From the NCBI GenBank assembly GCA_016081115.2, contig CM071935.1, forward strand, positions 22,672,653 to 22,736,652: a stretch of DNA of 64,000 nt, in the 5' to 3' direction. A model generated the notes under the pieces. It made no database searches. It was given only the letters and a program-made list of their open reading frames with translations, and was not told where the DNA came from. Every line of letters starts with the position of its first letter. The stretch's first letter is position 1. Below are positions 32,232 to 42,300 of the stretch, in pieces. Source of the stretch: Rehmannia glutinosa. Lineage: Eukaryota > Streptophyta > Magnoliopsida > Lamiales > Orobanchaceae. A program made the translations under genes and the position numbers.

Positions 32232-33621
32232 TGTAAGTCAAGAGCTACGATAATCTAGAGGGGGTGAATAGATTATCTCCATCTTTTCGATTTTGCCCTC
32301 TTTTTTTAACCAAAAGCTCAAACACAATAATAAAGGAGCGGAATGTAAACAACACGCGTCGATTTATAGAGGTTCAACCCAGAAAGGGCCTAATCCTCTA
32401 CCACCCCAAAGATATATCAGGGATGGATTTCAAAAAGAAAAAGATTTTATTAATTTACCACAAATTAATACAACACCAACTTACAACAACACTTTGAAGA
32501 GCACCACACTCTTCTTCAACAACACCTTTGGAGATTACCACAATCTCCTTTGAAGATCACCACAATCTTCCTTCAAACCTTGTGAAGATTACCACAATCT
32601 TCAACCTTGAAGAATGCCAAGTTCTTCAACACCACAATAAAAAGATCACCACAATCTTCTTGCACCTATCACCTAGATCATCCAAGTGTGTTCTTACCAC
32701 AAGAACACTCACAAGGATATCTTGTGTTGAATGATGACCAAAAATCAAGATTACAACTCAATAATGAATAATACAATTTGAGTGCAAAGTGTAATCAAGA
32801 ACTAGACCTCAAGGATGTGAAAGTGATAAGCTAGGCAAATTTACAACAAGAATAATAACAATGAAAGACCAAGTATTTGCTTGAAGTGTATCTTGTTGTG
32901 TTGTATAAAGGTTGCTCCAAAACTTCCTCTATTTATAGGAGATGATTGATCAAGCATAGGCTCCTCTTGGGGATTGAAAATCTTGAGAAAAATACAATTA
33001 AGATCAAGAATATAGCTGTAAGAAATCAATCCCACAATTTAAGGAAAAGTGTCTGTTTGTCAAGTTGATATGCTCAAAAGATAGAGGCGAGGTGTAAAAT
33101 AGACGTTAGAAGAATACAAAGCAAAATAACACAGGCGACCGGTCGACGTATACCTCGAAAGGTCGACCATTTGGATTTTGCAAAGATCAAGTGTTTGTTT
33201 CGTAAACACACTTTGCAATTTATTTGTTTTCGCCAGGGCGGCCGGTCGACCGCCCTTTTACAAAAAGGCTCAACTTTTGGGTTCAACGTACTCTTCAACG
33301 GGTTGCCCAAGTTTGTTGGCCTCAAAACCAAAGTGTTGTCCAATATTTAATCGAAGATAAACAACAAGAAATTCAGAAAAATAGTAAAAATCGATCGGGA
33401 GTATTAGGACAACATTTAGAAACATCGTTTGAGAGTGAAAACCCAATAACGTAAAATCATTAAAAGCGTTGTCCAATTTAGACGAAAATAAACTTGAAGA
33501 AATACTCGGGAAAATATTAAAACCATTTTAAATCATTTAGGAGTATTTGGACAACAATAAAAAACATTGTTTTGGTGCAAAACAAAATCATCAAAATTAA
33601 GATAAAAACATGTATCAAACA
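32232..33621 (-). repeat. 3' LTR of element B
   Basis: 1390 bp. In minus orientation it runs TGTTTGATACATG to TTGACTTACA. TATA box near 32931-32938, hairpin array 32495-32709. Compared with the 5' LTR the differences sit mainly at ACCGGT-related words (33130-33250) and near the CCAGTATATCC-type block. Confidence 0.9.
32495..32709 (-). repeat. Array of seven GTGGT-type loop hairpins in element B 3' LTR
   Basis: Read on the minus strand the stems around GTGGT include GAAGAGT/GCTCTTC, GGAGATT/AATCTCC, GAAGATT/GATCTTC, TGAAGATT/AATCTTCA, AAGATT/GATCTT and GTGTTCTT/AAGAACAC; one more has a TTGG-containing loop. The GGAGATT stem has a matching C here, while F has a T at that position. Confidence 0.8.
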
Positions 33622-34864
33622 ATCTCCCCCTTTTTGATGATTACAAACCAAAACAATTTTAACACAAACTAAAAGAGAGCAATGATTTTCGAAAAAAACA
33701 TTTGACCGTTTGGAAGCAACCAAAATTTCCAAAAATATTAAAGCAACCAAGTAGGGAGTAGATATTTTCAATAATAAGCACAAGCTCCCTATCAACAAGC
33801 ATATCAAGAATAATGTAAAAGCAATTTTCCATAAGCTAAAAGCTTTTAGCTTTTGCAATTTGTTCAAGAGCTTATAAGCTCCCCCTGTTACAAAACATCA
33901 TTCAACACTTTTTATAAGTCCATCAAGCAAAAATTGGACTAAAAATAAATCACAACTTATGGCTTTTATGAGCCATAGCTTATAGCTTTTATTTCGAGCT
34001 TTTTATTAGCTTCTTTGAGCTAACGAGCCATTTTCCTGTTTCTCCCCCTTTGGAATCATCAAAAAAAATGTTAGGATGATAAAAACATCATACAAGTATA
34101 TCAAAGTGCGCCAAAGAGACAATTTATCAACCATTCGAGGAGATAAGCTTATAATCCGAAAAAAATGGGAGAAATGTATCATTTGATATCCATAAGCTTG
34201 TTTAAGTGTCAAGACATGATCTCAATGAGTATATAAGACATATGAAAGCATAAGAGTAAAAGTCGAACAATTCATTGCGACAATTCATCGAACACCTTGA
34301 GTGCATAAAAAATAAAAGAGGTTGTATATAGTCCTTGTAAAAGGTTCAAGCCAAAAATTATCATATCAACAATCAACCTCATTCCAAAGCTCAATAAGAT
34401 CATATGCAACATACGCAACATTTGTTCATCAAATAAGAAGCTCAAAGTAGATTCTCAAGGGTTCAACCCAATTGAGATAAGCTAAGAAGGATCAAGGCAT
34501 TACAAATGCCAAAAATTAGAAACAACCATCAAGTAATATAAGTCATGCCTTAAACAATACATGTATGATATATCAAATGTCCCAATGCATATGCAACTAA
34601 GCATAATGATCAAAGCATTTAAAAGAAGCACTTTTACCATCAAGTACTTCATACCAATTATCAAACAATGCTTAAATTAGAGTATTTTTACCATCAAATA
34701 CTCTATCAATATCATGAACACCCACAAGTCATTATCAACTTGCAATATTAACCCTTTTAAGAAAAACAAGCAAATATCATTAGTACAAATGAGTTTTACA
34801 AAAGTTCATAAAAGTACAAAGCAACTTAAATGAAAATGCTAGAAAGTAAAGGGGTGGGGTAACA
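33622..34864 (-). other. 3' internal region of element B
   Basis: Same family blocks as in A and F in reverse orientation: polypurine tract at 33622, AGCTT-rich inverted words (33830-34030) and the extra purine tract at about 34041-34054. The rest, to 34864, is AT-rich without coding signal. Confidence 0.6.
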
Positions 34865-36161
34865 TCATTCCTCATCCGAGGAGAAGCAAGATTCGGGAAT
34901 TAAGTCCTTGATGAATTTCTTTAACTTGCCGATAGTCTTTTGCATTTTGGAGGTCTTTTGCTCCAAAGCCTCATACCTCGTCTCATGAAAAGCCCTCATC
35001 TCATCAAATTCGGCTTGAGTATACCTCTAGGCGGTTGAGCACGGTATTACCCTCCCGGATTGCTCGGTTCGCCCTCTTCCGCCAATCTTGCGGCCTCGAT
35101 GTCATCAAAGAAGTCATTAGGATCGGGAGACTCTTGACCTCTTCCTCTCGCCATTTTGGTTGGTCGGATTTCCATGTTCTTGCGCATAGTGACCATTTGG
35201 GCGATGTTATCAATGTCAAAGTCGTTTTGAAATACCTCCGAGTTACATTCCGGCGAAGGTAGTCCCGATTGAATAAGAAGTTTACAAATCCAATTTCCCA
35301 TAACCAACTTCTTATTACCTTGAGTAAATCGATTAGACATTGAATAAGTATGGCACCAAAGTTAAGTGGTTCCTCTAGCAATCTTATAAGTCAAAAAAAT
35401 AATCCATATTGCTAGGCATCTTTCCGACTTACCACAAATGCAATATGCGACAATGGCCGATAAAATACGATGCTCAAGTGTCAACAACAAAGAATACTTT
35501 ATACTCCCAAAACGTCTTAACTTCTTTCATCGACACCCCCAACATTTCATCATTCCAAGTCCCACAAGAGAAATAATCCCAACCACCTTCTCTAACATGT
35601 GGCAAATATCATTGGGAGTCCATCTAAAATGACGACCCTTTATAGTTTAATTAACGGCAATCGGCTTTCTTTCATTATCATATTCGACCCACATATTGGC
35701 ATAAAAGAGTTGGATAATATCATCATCATACAACACATAGGCATGCTCCCATAAATACATCCAACCTTGCTCCTCAAAAAATCCTCTTATAGTAGGATAC
35801 TCATTTGTAAATGAACTAAAACGACACATTTTAGTCCGAGCAATAGATTTACCTCCCATCCCCGAATCCTCATAGTACCATTCCGCATACTTATTGATGA
35901 AATTAATAGCATTGCGGGAATTAGGAGCTTGAGTAACAAAAGATTTTTACCTTTCGCCCAACGGCAATTTTTGCGAAATTGTTCGCGGAGCTTGGTGATT
36001 TGGGCCGAGAGAGAATGGGATTTTGAACATCATCACCTTCTTGAGCCAAAGGCTCGAATATCCCTTTGTTCGGCCATTCTTGCCGATTTCTCAAGTACCC
36101 TCTCACCATTTCTTCTCTTAGAAGTGGGATTTTGATCGGTGGAATTTCTAGGAGGAGCCAT
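34865..36161 (-). pseudogene. Additional reading frame of element B, possible plant-transposon-protein-type domain, frameshifted
   Basis: The start MAPPRNSTDQNPTSKRR at 36161 is followed by about 430 codons spread over several frames. Readable parts are an N-terminal basic segment, a central globular-looking region (CRFSSFTNEY, EEQGWMYLWEH, DDDIIQLFYANMWVEYD, HFRWTPNDICHML) and then GKSERCLAIWIIFLTYK, KKLVMGNWICKLLIQSG, an acidic segment (FFDDIEAARLAEEGE) and a C-terminal coiled-coil-like end (EALEQKTSKMQKTIGKLKKF) with a stop at 34865. The pattern FYAN plus a following short block resembles the domain found in additional reading frames of plant LTR elements and annotated as putative plant transposon protein; I cannot verify this by search. 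Frameshifts occur near 36035, 35650 and 35400. Confidence 0.6.
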
Positions 36162-36950
36162 ATATGTAAGATTCTAGTGAAAATAAGAAGATTAGCAACA
36201 AGAATCGTGAAAAATGATGAAGAATAGAAGATTTTAAAGAAAAGGGGTGAAATACGCTGAACAAGGGTTTGGAGAAATTGTTTCGAAAGTGAAGAATGAC
36301 TGGGCGACCGGTTGGGTGGGTGCGAAAATTATTAATTTTGATGTAATTTTTCATTCTCCAGATTTTACAAAAATCGATTTTGCACCCCAAAAGTTTTAAA
36401 ACTATCCAAAAAGATAATCATGGACTAAATCCAACAAATACATTTGAGAATAAAATAAACTCGAGATAAAGGGATTTAACGAGTAGTGCCTTTTAGAGAA
36501 AAATTCACAAAATCATTTAGGCACTTAAGGGGTTGAAATGAAATATCTTGAAAGATATGTGCATAAGCATAATATCGAGTTTCTAAGGAAATACGAGTGA
36601 ACATACCTCGATAGTTTAAGAAACTTTGATGTGAAATAGCCAATGAAGGTGAGATATATATTACACAATTCTTAGACAAAATTTGCACAAAAACACAAGT
36701 GTAGGCAAGTAATATCAAGAAAAGAGCTTATGCTATAAAAATACATAAGAGATAATAAACCACAAAAAGTTTAATTAAATGCACAAGAGTTTTAAAACAT
36801 TATATAAGGTCTTCTTTTTCACAAATACTTTAAAAGCACAAATATATATTGAAGACCTCAATTTTAAAAACTAAATACTTGAAAACTCATTTTGCAATTA
36901 AGACAAAAAATAAAAAATTTCATAAAATAAAATGCATATTTAAATGGGGA
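36162..36950 (-). other. Spacer of element B between gag and the additional reading frame
   Basis: No gene visible. One GACCGGTTGGG word lies near 36305. The segment near 36480-36900 resembles the stretch after gag in F (25620-26230; for example the reverse complement of AAGGTCTTCAATA near 36807), so B and F share this part, and B then continues with its own reading frame instead of RT. Confidence 0.5.
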
Positions 36951-38345
36951 ATACGGTTTACCAATTACTCCGTTTCCATGGGTTGTGTCTTTCCATTGTT
37001 GATGATATCTTCCCTTGAGAAGTCACTTTGTTGATGATGGCCCTTTTGATTACTCCATTTCAAGGTTTGTTGCCTTCCTTTTGTTGAAGTCTCTTCTTCT
37101 TTGAAAATCATCTTGTTGATGATGTCTTTGCCATTTCCAAGGATTATGTTTTTCCCAATTTTGATTATATCCTCTTCTTGAAAATTGGCTTTGTCGAAAA
37201 TAGTTTCTCCTTCTTTGATCAAATGAAACGGTCATTTGATGTCTTAAAGCGGTATGAATTTCTTGATCATTATTTGTGGTACCTAATAACACATTATTTT
37301 GTGGTACCCTTATGTGTTTGGGTCCTTTAGGATTAGTCTTGAGACTTTTAGGTCTCCAACAATAATTAGAGCTATTTCTAAACAAGTGTTTACCATATGA
37401 TTTTTTACCGCAATAAAAGCATGTAATAATTTAGGAGCATAATGACCAACATGCTTATAGACTTGATTCCTTTTCATATGATTAACAACATTAGGCTTAT
37501 GATCAAGTCATTGTTTCATTTTATCACAATTATGAACATCAACAATATTAGGCATTTTGTTGGTACTTAAGTTGGATTTTAATAAATCCTTTTTCATTCC
37601 TTCAATATTCTCAACAAAGTACTATTTTCTATTTCAAGGTTTCTAACCTTATCAAAGTGGTGGTGTGAGCACATGATAGTGATTCATAGGAAGTAAATAA
37701 ACTATCTTATCATTTTTCAAAATATTGAATTCCTTTTTCAAATTTTGTACTTAACAAGCAAGCTTTGGAATTAATCTTGAAGATCATCAAAATCATTTTG
37801 CAAATCACTATAATCATTTTGAATAACCATATCATAAAAGTAGAGGGCTTAAGACATACCTCATTTTTTCTTCAATGCCCATAAAGCAATGTTCAACTTC
37901 TTCATAGTTGGAAGTTGTAAAGGCGTGTTCTTAGATTTGACATTGTATCCCTTTGAGAAGTAGATGCTTTTGTTTGACTCCTTTCATTTGCAAATACTCC
38001 ATAGATGGCTTCTAATTTTTGCCATACTTCATGTGCCGATGGAATTCTATAATATGTTCATATTCAATTAGTAAATGAACAATACAAAATATTAAAGCTT
38101 TACCATTTAAGGAGATGAATTTCTTCTCTTCATCATTGAGCTCTTTGGTGTGTGGTGTATCTTTCATCGGAATGGACTTTCCATTTATGACGGTGTTCCA
38201 AATGTCGAAAACCTTGTAAATAACATTCCATTCTTTCTTTCCAAAAAATAAAATTTTTGGAATCAAATAGTGGTGGCTTGGTGGTGGAGGTGCCGGATAG
38301 ATGAGCTTCAGTAAGCCGATCGTTCCTCTTCACTCGCGATGTAAC
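36951..38345 (-). pseudogene. gag: gag remnant of element B, same deletion as F
   Basis: The N-terminal part (EAHLSGTSTTKPPLFDS, MECYLQG) lies at about 38130-38345. After the AIYG codons near 38005 the sequence jumps, as in F, to FANERS, skipping the capsid core. Downstream come a coiled-coil-like part with many indels, the SSNYCWRPKSLKTNPKG block near 37360 and the repetitive HNPWKWQRHHQQDD tail. The knuckle cysteines near 37410 are damaged. Many frameshifts; not translatable as one protein. Confidence 0.82.
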
Positions 38346-38363
38346 GAGCTTGCCAAAGAGTTT

Positions 38364-38376
38364 GGCTCGATACCAC
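38364..38376 (-). other. Primer binding site of element B
   Basis: On the minus strand TGGTATCGAGCC follows the 5' LTR by two bases. It is one base away from the TGGTATCAAAGCC of A and F and again fits initiator tRNA-Met. Confidence 0.75.
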
Positions 38377-38377
38377 T

Positions 38378-39723
38378 TGTAAGTCCAAACGATAATCTAG
38401 AGGGGTGAATAGATTATTTCCATCTTTTCGATTTCGCCCTCTTTTTTTTAACCAAAAGCTCAAACACTGATAATAAAGGAGCGGAATGTAAACAACACGC
38501 GTCGATTTATAGAGGTTCAAAGGGCCTAATCCTCTACCACCCGATTATATCCTAAAGATGGATTTCAAAAAGAAAAAGATTTTATTAATTTAACAAATTA
38601 ATACAACACCAACTTACAACAACACTTTGAAGAGCACCACACTCTTCTTCAACAACACCTTTGGAGATTACCACAATCTCCTTTGAAGATCACCACAATC
38701 TTCCTTCAACGGCACCTTGTGAAGATTACACAATCTTCAACCTTGAAGAATGCCAAGTTCTTCAACACCACAATAAAAAGATCACCACAATCTTTCTTGC
38801 ACCTATTAGATCATCTAAGTGTGTTCTTACCACAAGAACACTCAAGGATATCTTGTGTTGAATGATGACCAAAAATCAAGATTACAACTCAATAATGAAT
38901 AATACAATTTGAGTGCAAAGTGTAATCAAGAATAGCCTAGACCTCGAGGATGTGAAAGTGATAAGCTAGGCAAATTTACAACAAGAATAATAACAATGAA
39001 AGACCAAGTATTTGCTTGAAGTGTATCTTGTTGTGTTGTATCTCAATTATTATGTAGGTTGCTCCAAAACTTCCTCTATTTATAGGAGATGATTGATCAA
39101 GCATAGGCTCCTCTTGGGGATTGAAAATCTGAGAAAAATACAATTAAGATCAAGAATATAGTTGTTAGAAATCAATCCCACAATTTAAGGAAAAGTATAC
39201 TTTTCAACGGTCGAAAATAAAGCGACATTCGACGAAATAGACGTTAGAAGAATACACAAAAAATTAAATACCTCGACCGTCGACCATCACCCCAACCGGT
39301 CCCCTCATGGATTTTGCAAAGATCAAAATTTAAACAACTTGGAGCAAGTCGCAACAAAAAATTTTACTCCAGGCTCAACTTTTGGGTTCAACAATACGGG
39401 TTGCCCAATAAGAGGTTTCAAAACCAAAGTGTTGTCCAATATTTAATCGAAGATAAACAAAAGAAATACTCAGAAAAATAGTAAAAACATTTTAGACCGA
39501 TCGGGAGTATTAGGACAACATTTAGAAACATTGTTTGAGAGTGAAAATAATAATAAAATCATTAAAAGCGTTGTCCAATTTAGACGAAAATAAACTTGAA
39601 GAAATACTCCGGAAAATATTAAAACCATTTTAAATCATTTAGGAGTATTTGGACAACAATAAAAAACATTGTTTTGGTGCAAAACAAAATCATCAAAATT
39701 AAGATAAAAACATGTATCAAACA
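38378..39723 (-). repeat. 5' LTR of element B
   Basis: 1346 bp, the partner of 32232-33621. TATA box near 39079-39086, hairpin array 38628-38842, duplicated U3 block as in F. Shorter than its partner mainly through small losses around ACCGGT-type words (39215-39320) and in the array. Confidence 0.9.
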
Positions 39724-39849
39724 GATATTCAAAGAATAACTAGAGAATGAAGCAAAAAAGAAGAAAAAAAGACTACGAGACAAAAGAGAGTATATGTGTG
39801 TGAGAGAGAGAAAGGGAGCAGAGCATCAACAAAACAAAAGAGAGTATGC

Positions 39850-39852
<3 letters not shown>

Positions 39853-39885
<33 letters not shown>

Positions 39886-39893
39886 AAAGCATC
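39853..39893. repeat. (GA)n microsatellite
   Basis: A GAGAGA run inside the right part of the host TIR element; the mirror position on the left side has CTT repeats. Confidence 0.85.
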
Positions 39894-40234
39894 AGCGTAT
39901 TTTTTAAATGAGTATAAATTGACATAGTGGGATCCGGATCCAAATTTGGGGCATAGGATCCGCCTTACGGATTAGAACCCGTAAGACGGTCCTACAAGAG
40001 ACCTACTCTTTTCTAAAAAAATGAAAAAAGAAAAACTGGATACAGAAGTTTAAATAGATATATAATAGAATCTTGTATAAATTTCTTGTACGTCACTTAT
40101 TCAGTGTGGTAAAACGCACACATGACACAACCCACTCAGTACCGTTGTCCAAGGTTTAAGGTCCCATAAGTCAAGCCCACAAAATAAATCTTTCCAAAAG
40201 AAAAGATGCTAAAAAAGTGTGTATATATATTTAT

Positions 40235-41153
40235 GGTTATGGACACTTTTGCCCCACTTCTCGGGAAAAAGACAGTTTTTTATGTTTTCTGATGTTTTCT
40301 GGAAAATATTACGCTTCCGCCCCTTGTTTTGGACAAATTTACGCTCCAGCCAAATTTTCCGGACCTTTTTACGTTGTTGTTTCTTTATTATTTCGAATAT
40401 GTTTTAAATATGTTTCTTCTAATCAAATTTCAGTGAATTTTATTTTTTGCCCCCGTTAAATAATCCATTTTATACTCGAAATCTTATAAAAAAATAAGAA
40501 ATATACACATAAAATAACATATATTAAAACCAAACAAATTGAAAATAATATAGAAATAACATGAATAAAAAAACACAGTTCGATTTTTCCAATGCATGAA
40601 AACATAAAAAACATGGAAACAACCAAGAAATAATATAGAAACAAACCATAAACAATATAGAAAACACTATATGAGCAAAAAGAGCTTAAAAATAGGTAAA
40701 AATTGTATTTAAACACCAAAAACTACGTGGAAACAACAAAGAAACTTCATAACAATATTAAAAACGGTATGGAAACAACCCATAAAAAATGTAAAAAATA
40801 TTAAAAATAACACATGAATAAAAAGAGCATAAAAATAGGTAAAAATTATATCTACGCATTTAAAATTAAATGGAAACAACAAAAAAATTATTAGAACAAC
40901 ATTAAAAATATTATAAAACAACACAAAAACAATAGAAACAATGTACAAAATAATACATGAATAAAACGTAACATAAAAATAGGTAAAAATTATTTTGAAA
41001 CATCGAAACAACATCGAAACAACATATATAACATATAAAGAAATACATAAACAAAAAAAAATGAAAACAAAAAGGTAAAAATAATCAAAAAATATGCAGA
41101 AACGTATTTGGTGGTATTTTTACCGGAAAGTGGGGCAAGTGTGGCAATTACTC
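40235..41153. mobile_element. Mutator-like short TIR element, 919 bp, with 10-bp target duplication
   Basis: Left end GGTTATGGACACTTTTGCCC and the reverse complement of the right end GAGTAATTGCCACACTTGCC form imperfect inverted repeats that continue with CCACTTCTCGG/CCACTTTCCGG. The perfect 10-bp direct repeat ATATATTTAT flanks it at 40225-40234 and 41154-41163, the size expected for Mutator-like elements. The inside is A-rich and contains three imperfect units of about 143 bp marked by AAAAATAGGTAAAAATT near 40687, 40830 and 40974. No transposase. Confidence 0.85.
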
Positions 41154-41445
41154 ATATATTTATATGTGTGTGTGATGTGAATTGGTGGAATTTGGATTGG
41201 CCCATTCTAATTATAGTTGATCAAATACAATACCCAATTTGACTAATAATTTACTAAATTAAAATGATTTTGGAAATAAAATGTATTGCATACGATGTAT
41301 ATAATATAATAGAATTTGCAGATAATGGGAGTGTTTGTAACTTTGTATAACTAAGAAAAGGTATTTCTCAATTTTTCGCTGAAAAAAATCACTTTATGGT
41401 ATTTATAAATGACAACTTCTAATTCTAATTTTGCTTTATTTAATC

Positions 41446-41585
41446 TATATATATAAAAAGAGAAGTCTTTCAAATAGTAGTTCAAAATTTTCCTTCCTAT
41501 TTCACCTTTCTAAATCAGGAAAATGTTGAATCTGTAAATGCAAAAAGATGGGAAAATTTTTGGTTACTATTTTGAGAGACCTTTC

Positions 41586-41600
<15 letters not shown>
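41446..41600. repeat. Short foldback element or inverted repeat
   Basis: The left arm (41446-41493), beginning TATATATATAAAAAG and ending CAAAATTTTCC, matches the reverse complement of 41551-41600 with small differences (AAGTCTTTCAAATAGTA against AGGTCTCTCAAAATAGTA). The spacer is about 57 bp. The sequence folds as a long hairpin like a MITE; TA-rich flanks hide any target duplication. Confidence 0.65.

Positions 41601-41620
<20 letters not shown>
41590..41620. repeat. (AT)n microsatellite
   Basis: Alternating AT run at the end of the foldback sequence. Confidence 0.85.
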
Positions 41621-41625
<5 letters not shown>

Positions 41626-41819
41626 GTGATGTAATCTCATGTGGCAGCCTCTTAACGTGTGGCTGTGTGGATTGATCCCATCCATCAACACCTTTTATTC
41701 AATGGTCCAAATTGCTATTAAAAATAACTGATTTATCAATTAATTAATAGATGGAAATGACATAATAGTAACTAGCAAAATGTCATAAATCACGCCTCTA
41801 CAATCATGGGATTGATTAA

Positions 41820-42300
41820 TATCACGTTTCTATAACTGAAATTGTGCACCATTTTAATAGCTGAACTAGCAAATTGTGCATCATTGTATAACTAATTGTA
41901 CACCATCCAAAGAAACTATAAAGACAAAATGGTGTAACCATCTTCCCATTTAATAACTTAATTGTGCATCAATTTATAGATACAGTGCATCATTGTATAA
42001 CTAATTGTACATCATCTAAAAACCATATAAAGACAAAATAGTGTAAGCACCTTCCCATAATGACGCCATACAATCATAGATGTGATAAAGATCACGTTTA
42101 CATAACTGAATTATGCACCATTTTAATAGTTGAACTGTGCACCATTTAATAAATGACTATGCACCATTTTATATCTAACAGTGCATTATTGTATAACTAA
42201 TTGTACATCATCTAAAAGAACTATAAAGACAAAATGGTGTAACCATCTTCCCATTTAATAACTTAATTGTGCACCATTTTATATCTAACAGTGCATCATT
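41820..42300. repeat. Composite tandem repeat, left part (units of about 110 and 196 bp alternating)
   Basis: The word GTGCATCATTGTATAACTAA starts near 41876, 41985, 42181 (with one change) and 42291, giving spacings of 109, 196 and 110 bp. Longer units share TGTGCACCATTTTAATAG, ATGACGCC and ATAAAGATCACGTTTCC blocks. The full period is about 306 bp. The array is cut by element C directly after 42300. Confidence 0.8.

Larger units (their letters stand above)
32232..39723 (-). mobile_element. Element B: non-autonomous copia-type LTR element carrying a foreign reading frame
   Basis: It lies on the minus strand between perfect GATAT duplications (32227-32231 and 39724-39728). LTRs are 38378-39723 (5') and 32232-33621 (3'); the primer site is near 38364-38376 and the polypurine tract directly follows 33621 (CAATCTCCCCCTTTTTGATG on the plus strand). 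Inside are a gag with the same deletion as F and, in the place of pol, an additional reading frame (34865-36161). There is no protease, integrase or RT. It belongs to the family of A and F. Confidence 0.92.
14984..40003. mobile_element. Host TIR DNA element of about 1.6 kb, split by two LTR retrotransposons
   Basis: The left end (14984-15035) and the reverse complement of the right end (39948-40003) share a long inverted repeat: ACTTGTATAGGACCGTTTTA against TCTTGTAGGACCGTCTTA, then GTAAGACGGATCCTA against GTAAGGCGGATCCTA. Similarity continues inward to a GCTGATGCTC/TTTGCTC block next to pyrimidine-rich repeats. Removing elements A and B leaves 14984-15637, 31570-32231 and 39724-40003, about 1.6 kb without coding capacity. 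Such ends occur in common plant Mutator-like or foldback short elements. I could not define a target duplication, so the exact class and ends are uncertain. Confidence 0.65.

Noticed and set aside
40456..41014. Two hydrophobic, Phe/Tyr-rich minus-strand frames of about 90-100 codons
   Set aside because: They fall in the A-rich interior of the Mutator-like short element and reflect its base composition and internal repeats, not membrane proteins.
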